From: Astrocystis sublimbata
Lineage: Eukaryota; Ascomycota; Sordariomycetes; Xylariales; Xylariaceae
Direction of reading: 5' to 3'
Assembly: GCA_022453515.1 (NCBI GenBank)
Contig: JAJNNY010000069.1
Span: 1-64,000, forward strand
DNA length: 64,000 nucleotides
Below are positions 36,101-48,262 of this stretch, in pieces. Position 1 is the stretch's first letter, and each line of letters begins with the position of its first letter. The translations under genes were made by a program, and so were the position numbers. Under the pieces are notes generated by a model. That model was not told the DNA's origin. It did no database searches and saw only the letters and a program-made list of their open reading frames with translations.

Positions 36101-39100
36101 TCCAGAAAGAATGCTGGTTCAGCGCGATCCTCGAAAACCTGCTTGAATGCACCGGAAAGCACAGATAAGAGAATGTCAAGAGGCTCGGTTCCAAACGCCA
36201 AGTTGGAATCGCCCAGAATCAGAGAGGAGATGGTGGCCTCAACGTGTCTGGTACTGGTCATGATAGACCCTTCTGTATTGTCTTCGGGTGTAATTCCCCA
36301 ATATGAGTGTTGTGGTGGGGTATCAGGCACGATCGAACTCGTCGATGTCTCGGCATCTGCTTGTTGGATGTTGCACCATTGATGAAATGACAATTTCGGA
36401 CTGGCGAGTTGAGCGCCGGTCAGCAAGGTTTCTAGGTCGAACCAAATGATTCGCCAGGAGACGAGGTCAATGATTAGGTGATGAGCTGTGAGTAAGACAA
36501 CTTGCTCAGGACGAGATTGTACTTCAAATATGTCCACCCTAAACACCTTGCCAGCCTGGATGTCGAGACTTCGCTGTGCTTTCTGAGCAAGAGGGGCTAT
36601 ATCGCTTCGCTTGTCGACGAGGTGCTCGTTGAGAATTGCGCCTGAATCAAGTGGGCCAATCTGCTGAGTCCACTGACCATTGTCCCCGGCTAAAAAGCGA
36701 GCACGAAGCATTGGATGTCTCTCTGCGAGGTGTTTGAAAGCGCCCTGAAGCTTGCCCAAAGGGATTGGTGTTCTTGTCTTGAGGATAAAGCTCTGGTTGA
36801 AGTGATTATTGCCAGACGCATGGGCGGCAAAGAACATCTTCTGAATTGGTGACAACGCCCAAGCGGTACCCTCATCAATAGTAGCACCCTCGTTAATGGT
36901 ATCTTGGGGGATTGGGTTTCCTACTACACAAGCCTGCGCAAGACGTCGGATAGTCTGAGACCTCAAAATGTCGGCTACCGTGAGTTTCACATTTTGCACC
37001 CGACAACGTGACACTACCTGCATCGCCGAAATAGAATCGCCACCAAGGTGGTTGAACTCCTTCTCCACCGATAATGAGCCCTCATTCACGTTCAATACTT
37101 GTGCCCACACGCTCCGAAGGGTACGTTCCAGCTCATTTTGGGGTTCGGCGATGCCTTTTTCATGTGAAGGGTTTTGTCCGGCGATCCTGGAGGTAGATGC
37201 TGCAAGTTGGCGTAATTGACGTCGATCAGCTTTGCCCGTTGCCTGTATCGGTAGATGTGATAATGCAATATACGCCGTCGGAATCATGTAGGAGGGTAGA
37301 GTCTCTGCAAGCCTCTCGCTAATACCACTCGTTACCATACGATCGACCGAAGCCCAAATTTCTTTCTCCGACAGCCCCTCGGCAGCGTGCGGGACAACGA
37401 ACACGGTCAGCGTGGGTTTGACCATACCCTGAAGGGTCACATAGTCTACAACAAGCTGAGGTCCTGTTTCTCCAGTACCAAGAAGCTGTCGCAGATTGTA
37501 CTCGATCTCGCCAAATTCTACCCGTTGACCGCGAATTTTGACTTGGCCGTCCCGACGACCTATGAATTCGAGACTTCCGTCTGACATGTATTTGACCAGG
37601 TCTCCGGTTTGGTAGAGAGTACCAGAACGCCCCTTTCGCCCTGTATGGGCATCTAGCAGCCATTTGGGGTTCTCAACAAATACGGCTGCACTTTTCTCAG
37701 GCTCTTGGAAGTATCCTTGTCCCACTAGTGGCCCTTCTAACCAGAGTTCGCCAGTACACCCGATGGGAACAAGCTTGGATGGGTTTGAAGGATCTACAAC
37801 CCAAGTGTTGGTGTTGTATCCCCGTCCCAAAGAGCCAAGATAGGTGTTGGGGCTTGAGAGCTCATTCCCGGTTGTAACAACCGTACATTCCGAAGGTCCG
37901 TAAATGCTCAGCAGGCGGATATTCTTATCTAGCGGCGGTACACCAGCCATGTTGAAAAGCTCACCCCCGACCGCAAGGGTTCGGAGAGTGGATTGCTTCG
38001 AGAAGTCCAACGCAGTCACCAAGGACGGCGTGAGAAAGACGAAGTCTGCTTGGAATCGGGCAATGGAAGCGATGACGTCTGATTTTCTCTCTGCTTCCGA
38101 AGGTACACACAAAGTTACTCCGTATGAAAGGGCCAGCAAGAGAGCAGACCATGAAAAATCAAAACTGTACGATGTAAAATCATAAAGGCGGAAGCAAGTC
38201 GTGCCGATGCCGTATGCGCTTGCGTGCGCTTGCATGGCAGAGCTGAAGTTTGTGTGTGTGAGAACAGTACCTTTCGGTGTACCTGTACTGCCTGACGTGA
38301 AGACGATGCAGAGGGGATCATGAGGGTTGATCTGGACTGATTGGTATTCGGTAGGCTGAGGGAGATCTTCGAGATGTTGCTGCGATATGGAAATAACATG
38401 AGCATCACTGTTGACACTGGTGATTTTGCTTGCCGAACTAGCCGAAGACAAGACAAGTTTGGGCTGGACTTGATCGTAAATCGTGGAGAAACGCTCTGTA
38501 GGCAGAGTAGCGTCGAATGCCACGGAGGCCGCACCCGTTTTAAGGGCTGCAAGCATCGCGACCGCCATCCACATGCTTTTCTCAAAATGCAGTACCAGCA
38601 CTGTCCCCGGCCCAACGCCGATAGGTAAGGAGAGAATGTGCTGCGCTAGTCGTGTAGACAGTGTGTCCAGTTGTTCGAATGACAGTTCCCCGTCCCATGC
38701 CGAAATTGCTATTTCCTTAGCCTTTTCATGCATCATTGGTGCGATCCTATCGAGAACTGATGCTTCAATTGCCCTCGGGGCTTCGGCGTTCCAAGCCCAG
38801 ATCGCGTCCAAGTCCGATGGGCTGACAGCGCTGATCTCTTCAATCTGCGTGGGCGACAATTCGGGCGTCAACAGCTGCCGCAGCACGTACTCAAACTGCC
38901 CCAACATCCTTTGACCCTGCACCAAATCTATCACGTTTGAGTCGAGGCTCATTCTGATTTTGACACTGCTCTGGCCGAGATCACAGACAAGCATCAGCGC
39001 ATACGAGTTGAAGCCCCCGAACTCGTCCGCACCACTGGCCTGGCCTTCTGCGCTGTGTTCGGAGATCACAGCGTCGCTAGCTACATCAACGGACTCCGAC

Positions 39101-42100
39101 GCTGGCTGAATGCCCAATAGTACCTGGAAGCGGGTACATTGCTCGGCTTCCGCACTCAATTGACGAATCCGTTGGAGACCAGTCTGCTCAAACGGAATCA
39201 TCTCTGCCGCTTGAATATGTACTTGCTTGAGCAGCTCTTCCACTGTGGCTCTCGGGTTAATCTTGACTCGTACTGGGACTGTTGCCATTGTCGGACCCGC
39301 CATCTTTTCAATGCTGTTGACAGGAGCTTGTCGGCCCGTGACCACACCGCCGAATACGGCCTCTTGAGAATCCGTATAACGGGATTGAATAAGCGCCCAA
39401 GCGGTTCTGACCGCGGAAGCCGCCGTGACATCCCGGCTGGGCCAAAGGAGATTGTCAATGACTCGCTCGATCGTCGAGTCGGCACGGTATTGGTAGTTTG
39501 GGGAAGGTAAGGGTGGAAAGACCACCGCTTCCGAACCTTCAAATTGGCCTTTCCAGTATTGCGCGGCATCGTCGAAATTGGCTCCCTGAATATATCTTAC
39601 AAACCCTTGCAACGGTACCAGTCTTTCTGGTGAAGAGCCCTTGTAAAGTTGATTGAAAAAGTCGAGCACCAACGGTAGCGACCAGCCATCATACAGAGAA
39701 TGATGAATGACTAGTCGAAATTGTAATTTTCCAGACGAGCCGGTGAGACTTGCATGACACAACCGAGTTCCTAGCCCCAAAGAAGCATCAGATACGAGTT
39801 CGTCTGATACTTGAGGGCAACTGCCTTCTTCGTTAACAATTACTTGAACTAGACCTTGGCCGGGAAGATCGATGATCCTAGTCCTTAGGATTTGAACGGC
39901 TGCCACCGTCTTTAGCCAGGCCTCCCGGAGTCTCTCCGTATCTGTAGATGAAGCCAAGGGGAACAGAATTTTGGCAACATATTCGTCCTCATGCTGTGCC
40001 GTCATTGCAATGAGACCCTCCTGGAGTGGCGTACAAGGAAATATGTCCTGCACCCTGTCTTCTTCAATGTTGCACATCAACGCTGCCTGCAAGCGCGCTG
40101 TCTTTCTATCAATGGACTTTGATATAAGTGACAGGGGAGCAATGTATTCGGGCGCTCGCCTTTTGGCGATAGGTGTCGCCCTTTTAGCCAAGTCGGTAAG
40201 CTTAGGGCAGCTTAATACATCAATAGTCTTTAGTGACAGCCCACTGCGGCGGGCCTGAGCAACGAGACGCATTGCTAGAACCGAATCTCCTCCCAACTGG
40301 AGAAAGCTGTCTTCGGCTCCAATCTTGACGGCGTCTATCCCCAGTACAGCCGCCCACAAGTTTCGCAATTTCCTTTCTTGTGTTGTTGCTGGTGTACGGC
40401 TCTGTATCTGAATTTCGGACAGACGCTTGAGTTGAATATCGGGTATCAAAAGAGCCAGCTCTCGCAGCGCATGTTTGTCTGGTGTGCCCTGAGGAGTGAC
40501 TGGGAGTAACTTGAGAGGGACGTACGACACCGGGGCAGTTTGGGGTGTTAGTATTGTCGCCATGCTGTTTCTCAACCCTGGCACCAGAGCACCTACAGCG
40601 GCCCAAAGTTCTTCTTCCGTAAGATCTGCTGCCGAAGGTAGAATAATATATAACACCAACCCTGACTCGGTTTGATTGTTGAGCGTTGTTACGTCCGCTA
40701 CTACGTGAAGATTCTGTTGATCGACTCCATCGGAGACGATCTGTTTCCAAGCAGTATCTTCCACCTGCGCGAGGTCGACGTACTCTTCTCGCACTGAGGC
40801 ACCGACCGGGTTTCTATTATAGCTCAGTAGTTGAAGCCGGCCATTGGGGAGATATCGAGCAAGATCGCCTGTGTTGTAAAGTCGCCCACGACGCCCGCTT
40901 TGGTGAGGTTCTGGCCCGCCCTGGAGCAGCCACTGCGGGTCTTCCTCGAATGATACTGCGGTTTCACCGTAGGCATACCCAGTGGAGGGCCCTTCAAGCC
41001 ATAGTTCACCAATACACCCCGGGAGCGCCAAGCGAGCTGCGTCTGACGGGTACAAAACCCAGGCATTCGAGATAACATCATAGACGCCACCAATACTCTC
41101 AGCCCGCAGCATCGTCGTGGCGACAGCACCACATGATCCAGGAGAGGTATAGACATTGATGCATTTAGTAGAAGGCTTAATTCGCGACAATGCACTTGCT
41201 TTCACAGGCTCGCCCACGAATTCGAGCACTTCAAGTGAGTCCAGGGCATTCTTGGCGAGGGACGCGGTTTCTGTAGGTGTTAGTCGCGCGTGGTTAACAG
41301 CAAGATCAGTGATGACTTTGGACAGTGATTTCGTTCTATCTCCGTCTGAAGGAATACATAAGCAGGCGGCAGAACAAAATGCGTAGAGAATTGTTTCAAC
41401 CGACGAGACTCGCGGGTCAAGGATACGCGAGGCGGAAGACATAGCGAGCGCGTCCTGTTGTTGGTTGAAAGTGCCGGTAAAACTGAAGTGTGTAAACGCG
41501 ATGCTCTCTTCAACCCCGTGGGAACCTGCACGGAAAGTAACATAGAGTGTGTTGTCAGGCTTTATAGCAGGTAGGGACGCCTCGAAAGTCTGCCATTCCT
41601 CGCACGACGAGCCATCACAGATACACACTGTACTTTCTTGAGCCAGTCGCATAGCGGATGCCAATTTTGACTGTGATGTTAGCATGAGCGATGGGTTGAT
41701 GTAGTCGACAATAGCTGCTAAGTTTTCTTCGGTCTCGTTTGTGAAATCCAGTATTGTGAATGCCCCTCCGGCCTTCAAAACACCCAACATGGCAACAGAG
41801 GCCCATTTCGACTTTTCGAAACAGAGCGGTACAACAATGTCAGGGCCGACTCCAAGATCAGTCAAATGCCGTGCCAGAGATGTCGAGTGTTTATCCAGTT
41901 CTCGGTAAGTAAAATTGCCGTCCCACGCACATACGGCAGGCGAATCAGGTCGTTCCGTAGCTGCCTTACGAAAAAGGCTGTGCACTGTGGAATCCTCGAT
42001 AGCCGGTTTCTGACTGTTCCAACTCCAGATACTATGGAGGTCGGCATCTCCAGGGCGAGTAAGATCGCTCACCTTCACCGTTGCCAAATCCTCGATGGCG

Positions 42101-45100
42101 GACAGCTGTCGGAGTATATGCCCCAACTGATCCAGGAGGGTCTGGGCCTGAGCCTCGTCAACAACGGTCGTATCATGGCTCATTGTGATCCGAACACCGT
42201 CGCTACTAAGGGCGACCTCAAACATGAGGGCGTATGTGTTCAGTGAGTTCATCTGCGGACCACTTGATGAATCGCTCGACAGTTGCTGGACAAACAGCTC
42301 GCTGGAGCCTAGCTCCATGATGCTCTCGGGCTGTACAACCAGGAGAGTCTGAAAGTCGCACGCTATAGCCACCTTTGGGCTAATACGTCGGATGTTTTGC
42401 AATCCCATTTGTTCGAAGGGGCCAGCGTCTGTGGCATGTTGTTGCACTTGGCGTAAAAATTCGTCCAACTTCGCATTTTCGTCTACCGAACAGCGAATTG
42501 GCACAGCCGCGAGAGTGGGCCCAACCATGTCTTCGATGCCAGCGACCGGCGCCTGTCTTCCAGTAACGCTTGCTCCGTACACGACATCGTTAGAGTTATT
42601 ATAGGCTGCGAGCAGAACGGCCAAGGCTGCACGAACCGCCGACGCAGCCGTGAACTCTTTATTTGCCCACCGCACGCCTTCGAGCCTGCGGGTCCAAACT
42701 CGATCGCCGTTCGGCTGGTAAAGGGGCGATGGAAGTCGAGGGAAGGGTAAGGATTTTACCCCTTCGAGTTCCATTCGCCAGAACTCTGCTGCTGACTTTC
42801 CACCATCCGAGTCGAGCACATACTTGATAAACCTTTCAAACGGTTCAGTTGCTTTTGCCGCCTCGCCTCGGTAGGCTTGATGCAAGGCGTCTAGAACTAG
42901 CCGCATCACCCACCCATCGTGAAGGGCATGGTGTATAGTGAGAGCAAAAATACGCTTGTCTCCGCGAATGATGCCCTCGTGACGAAGCGAATTCGGCATG
43001 CCCATGAACTCTCTCTTGTCCTTATTAAGATAATCATCGAGGTTGTCGCCACTGCGCCAGTTGTAATCACTAGTTAACACGATCTGCATGATTCCCAGAC
43101 CAGGAATATCGGCGAGTCGAGTGCGCAGGATGGGTGTGTCTTGAATGACTTGCTCCCAGGCTTTTCTGAAGCGTTCTTCGTTGACTGTTGAATGCATTTC
43201 GAAGATGTGTCGGACGACATATGTGCCGTGGCGCTGATGTGTCATAGCAACAAGTCCTTCCTGCAGCGGTGTACAAGGGAGTATGTCGAGGACCGCATCA
43301 ATGGGAACGCCACATACTGATGCAGCTTGTTTACACGACTCGCGCACGTCGGTGCCGACCGGGAGTAGACCGAATGCCCGCACCTCGTCCATCGGGCTTT
43401 CTATCGACTTCTGTAACTTCAGAGCAAGATCACCAAGGAGGGGGGTAGACAGAATTTGTGCAACCGTTAGTGAGAATCCTTGACGTCTCAGTGACCCTAC
43501 CAATCGCATGGCTTGTATAGAGTCGCCGCCAAGCTCTAAGAAATTGTGCTGGGCTGAAATATGCATTGGGTCCAAGTCGAGTACACTTGCCCACGCTTCC
43601 TGTATGCGTTGCTCGTTCGGCCCCGTGGGCTTACGCGCCCCTGGCTGGAGCGACAGCATTGGCTTTATCATCAGGTCAGATGCAATGGCTTCTAGTGCTC
43701 GGCGATCCCACTTTCCATTTGCATTGATTGGCATTGTATCCAGTACGTAAATCAGATTAGGTACCATGTAGAGAGGGAGCTTGGAGAGCGCCTCGCTTTG
43801 GAGCTCCCTCTCAATGGTTTGTATTCTTCGGCGCCGCAGTGGGTGCGTGCTCAGTGTTCGAAATGGTCGACCAGAGTGGTCAGTAGGGAAACGAAACAAG
43901 GCTCGTTGTTCATCGGTGCGACTCTTGTGGAAAACGGCGTCCAAGCCACCATGTAACAAAAATTGCCTGGCCCAGCTGATCTCGACATGGAAGCCTGTCT
44001 TTGACGCTAGCCTTTCCAGATCTATCGGCGCAAGCGATGGAATTTGTTTAGATGCATCTCGCATAGATGCGAGCCATTCTCTGTCACCTAGAGCATCTGT
44101 GTTATTATCTTCTAGCGATTCAATGATTAATCTCTCGTTAATAGTTTTTGCAAATGGAATATTGCTGATGGCGATAAGAGGAGAGTTCGTAGACCGCAAG
44201 AGGTCCTCGAGCTTTTCTCCATCCATATGCTGAGTTGTGAAATCCATCCAAGCATGAGATGGGACATCGTGGACCTGAAGTACGGGTTCGCCAGGCTTTG
44301 GAGTCAAATGAATAACGGCAGCATAGCGATAACAGCTTAATTCATTAGTCGCCACCATTCTCTTGGGGAGAATCTCAACATGGCTGATGAGCTGAGGAAA
44401 CAGGTCGGGCAAAGATGTAAAGAACCCAGGGTCCAATAGCAGCTCCTCCTCCACTCGTTCAGCTGCCGGTATTCTTCGCCACATTTCCTTCTTGGTCAAG
44501 CCGTCTCCCAGGAGGTGCAAGGCCTTACTGGCTTGGAACTGCTTATACATGGCAAAAGACCGGATGTCACCGAGGTAAAGACGCGTCGTACTCGAAAGCC
44601 GGGCAAAGTCCTCGATCGCTTTGAGAAAGTATTTGGGAGTGGGAAAATATTGTGCTACCGAGTTGACGATAACCAATTCAGGGGAGTTCAAATCACGCAT
44701 CTTTCTGACGTCCAAGGCTGTGCCTACCATCACCCGTACCTTTTCGGCAAGTTCGGGAGATCGCGCAGCCGCGTCCCTCACGAAAGAGACCGCGCTTGGA
44801 GCTGGATCAAGGCCACAATAACTCTCAAGGCCTCGTGTAATATTGAAGAGAATCACTATGACAGCGTGAGTCAGTTATTACCCTTTGTGGTCAAAACACA
44901 CTCCAAGAAGACAATGGTATTGAGAATGACTTACTACCGGTACCACTCCCCACCTCTAACACACGGCCAGCAGGTCCACCGTTGAGGATAGAGCGGATCG
45001 TGTCGTCCAACCACTCGTTCATAGCGTGGTTGTCGATCATCTCGCCGTCATACATCGAAGTCCATTTCGTAAAATCTCTCCCGATCTGCCCACCCTCCAG

Positions 45101-47413
45101 CATGTCAATGCCCACATATTTTTCCGTGTCGAACAGATCCTTCCAGACTTCGATTTGTTCGCTCTCTACTTGCGTGTCTTCGTACTCTTGATCGTCCACA
45201 ACAACGTCCTCCGAATCGGGGATTGTGACAAAACCAACTATGCTTGTGTCTATGCCATTGCGCTTGTAGGCTAGAGCGACCGCTTCGCCAACAGACTGGT
45301 GACTCAGTAACAGGTGTTCGATCTCAGAAAGTTCGACGCGATTGCCACGTATCTTTATCTGAAAGTCGATGCGGCCGAAGAATTCCATCTCATTATCCGC
45401 TGGGCGATAACGTACGTAGTCACCAGTGCGGTAAGCTCTAGTGGGTTGACCGTCGATAAGGACTTCAATGAACCGTTCCCTAGTCTGCCGAGGATCCGTG
45501 TATCCTCTTGCTAAACCATCTCCAGTGACAATGAGTTCCCCCATTACACCGACAGGTACCGGTCGCAGCTGCGCGTCGATGACATAGGCCCCGGAGTTGC
45601 TTATTGGCTGCCCAATCGGCACTCCGTTGACATAGCTGTCATCAGCGCGTATGCGATGCATTGTGCTGAAGACGGTGTTTTCCGTAGGCCCATAGCCGTT
45701 GTAGAATTTCCCTTGAACCAAGGAAAACCCTTGGCGAGCGTCTCGCACGTCCAATTTGTCGCCTCCAACCATCAGGAGGTGCAGCCCGCTAATGGTGTCA
45801 GGCGATTCGGCGAGGCAGTATCTCAGCAGTGCTGGTGTAAAACAAGCAGCGCCGATGCGCTCTTGTAAGAAAGCTCGGCATAGGGATTGATTGTCGAGCA
45901 CTGTCGCCTTTTCGAGACAAATTAGCGTACCACCATTCAGCAAGGCAGTATATATCTCAACCGTCGCCGCGTCAAATGCCAGATTGGACATGTGTGCCAC
46001 ATTAGTGGCGGCATCTTCGGTAGTCATCCAATTGGTGTTTTTCACGAGACGGACAATGCACCGATGCTCAACCATGACGCCTTTCGGAGTACCTGTAGAG
46101 CCAGATGTGAATATAACATAGGCTAGGCTATCCGCAGAGGGCATTGCCTCGAGCTGGCCAGTGGTGCTCGCGGGACTTTGCAGGCTATCGGCTATGCTGA
46201 CCCATTCAGGTCCTTGCTGCATAGCCAGCGCCTCGAGCCCGGATCCAAGCAAGACCAGACCGCAGCCATGGCCAGATGACAGGATCGTCTCGATACGAGT
46301 GACAGGCGCGTCAACATCCAGTGGTACGTATGCCATGTTGGCCTTGAGGATACCCATGAAAGCCACAATGCTCTCGCATGAGCGGCGCGCAAAAACGGCG
46401 ACTAGCGTCTCCACGGGCAACCCCCGAAGACTTAGGGAGCGGGCGATCCTGTCCGACATCTCGTCTAGTTGAGCGTATGTCATCTGGGTAGTGGCATCCT
46501 TAACGGCCACCGTGTTCGGGTTGGCCTCAACTTGGGTTCGAAAAACGTCGACGATGTTAGCTTGGCGTGGATAATCGGTTCGCGCAGCTTGAGGTAGGCT
46601 TGCGTAGAATTCAAATGACTCCTCTCCAAGGTAGAGTAGAGATATAGAAGTTTGTGGTTGGTCGATACCACGTTCGAGAACTTTGTTCAGAATAGAGATC
46701 ATGCAGTCAATGGTCCTAGGGTGGTAGATGTCTTCGGAAAAGACAACATGACCTGAGTAGCCTTCATCTTCATGTAGGTGAATTTCTAAATCGTACCCTA
46801 GGCTCAACAGCCTAGCCCTTGCTGTGTTGTCGGAGCTTCTTTCAGCCTCCGTTTGGGGATGAAGTTCAAACACGGTACTGAAGAGGTGTGATTTCACGGG
46901 CGTGTCAAGCTGCAACTGCGTACTCGCAGTCGGCCCGTCCAAAAGGCCGTCTTGATTCGCCTCGGCATCTGCCAATGTTGACGAAGCATGTCTAACAAGG
47001 CCAACAAACGAGTCATCTTGGGTCTTAAGACGAATGCATTGTATATCTTTATGTGATACTATCTTAGTCGTCGGTCCCTTGGCATTGGCGTTGACGACGC
47101 CCAGTGTAGCATCTTCCACACCGGTGAGGCGAAAGTGTGTTGCCCTGATGGCAGCCAGTAGCACGCTCAACGGCGATGTCTGGTTGAGCTTGCAAAAGAC
47201 ACGCAGAGCATGATGGGTCGAGGATGAAATGGCGATTTCCCGTATACCGATCAGCCCAGGCGGAGCAGCCGGTCTATCGTTGTCATGGAAGAGCTCAGCA
47301 GGTTTACTCCCTTCCAGTTGCTTTAGCCAATAATCAGACTGGTTGTTGAGCTGCGCATGGGGTGATGTCGGGACGCCTGAGCCGTCGGAGCTGCCATCCT
47401 CGATTCGCGGCAT
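30117..47413 (-). CDS. Tetramodular NRPS, 5,690 aa, with degenerate second adenylation domain
   Basis: Four exons (47413-44935, 44855-34632, 34536-34298, 34247-30117). Order with rough residues: half-C without HHxxxDG (1-270); A1 (A3 IFTSGSTGTPKG about 434) with an N-methyltransferase inserted before A10 (VLEVGSGTGMILF about 820); T1 (LGGDSIQ, Ser about 1272); C2 (HHALHDG about 1468); A2, degenerate (about 1700-2290); T2 (LGGDSVL about 2351); C3 (HHSLYDG about 2545); A3 (FTSGSTGTPKG about 3015); T3 (about 3433); E (HHLIIDL about 3618, SETVGWF); C4 (SHALIDA about 4086); an orphan C-terminal half-C (about 4380-4620); A4 (YTSGSTGIPKG about 4787); T4 (about 5210); terminal C (SHAQYDG about 5415). 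The predicted product is a short peptide, N-methylated at its first residue and D-configured at the third, released by the terminal C domain, often a cyclising domain in fungi. Confidence 0.93.
34567..34630. repeat. 11-bp minisatellite inside NRPS intron 2
   Basis: Imperfect units of CTTAACCAGGG (variants CATAACCAGGG, CTTAATCAAGG, CTCAACGAGGG, CTTAAACAGGG) occur about 5.8 times in phase. They fill two thirds of the 95-nt intron 34537-34631 and run into its 5' splice site, whose GTAAGT is built on a partial repeat unit. Confidence 0.85.
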
Positions 47414-48262
47414 TGCGAACTATGTTGCGGTCTATCTTGCAGGAGGAAGGAGATATTTGGTTTTCGAGTGATTACCTAGGTACTCAAAAATAGGCGATTC
47501 GAACAGAAGGGGATAGATAACATAGGTTGGATTGGACGTATGGATTCATGGTCAACCACCCGTCCCTGGGTGCCCCGTCGACATTGAGAGTCGATTCATA
47601 CATAAAGCCTGCAAAGTGAGCCATGGTGTCTCCGCAGTCGCAGTCGACAAGAGGTCCGGCTTGTCAATCGCCATTGCCACACGTCCGATCGGATCCGGAT
47701 GGAGAGCGATTGCCATTCTGTTGCGTTGCGAGAGGAGGAGGTTGTGTGTGCAGGTTGGCAATGGATGTAGGAGGAGGATCAGCTTGAGGGATACGCACGA
47801 AGGATGTGACGTGCAAAATGGCATAGTGGACCGCACGAGGGGCATGCCTAGGTGCAGCTCATGCAGGTCTCTGCACGAATAGGCTATACCGCATCTGGCA
47901 GTCCGGCTAGCCGGGATAGGCATGGCGAAAGGTGGGACAATAGTGCCAGCCCCATCGATTTCATTGGTGGCTCGGTGGCGATGGATCTTGGAACTCCACC
48001 CACCACCAACCCCTCACCCCTGGCACCCTAGACCCCCACCTGCACCATCCCCACCTCGCTCCACGTGCCCACTAACCTTAGCTACGGGCCGAGCAGTCTA
48101 CTGCACATGTGGTATTGGAAGTACCTAGGTACCGTCGGTCCTGTAAGCTGTAGCCTGTGGCTAGCCAAGTGCCTATTTCCAGTTCTCTCCAATCCGGGAT
48201 TGTGCATCTTACCTCTCTTCTACTCTACCGTACAATCCAGTTTACAGCTTCCGGGGAGATAA
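47414..48262. promoter_or_regulatory. Divergent promoter region, NRPS and MFS transporter
   Basis: About 850 bp between the NRPS start (minus) and the MFS start (plus), so the two genes may be co-regulated. The MFS side is pyrimidine- and CCACC-rich near 47990-48060. No specific site is claimed and no ORF supported. Confidence 0.45.

Noticed and set aside
44856..44934. Separate NRPS genes before and after the first intron
   Set aside because: The methyltransferase motif VLEVGSGTGMILF is completed exactly by splicing across this 79-nt intron, so it is one gene.
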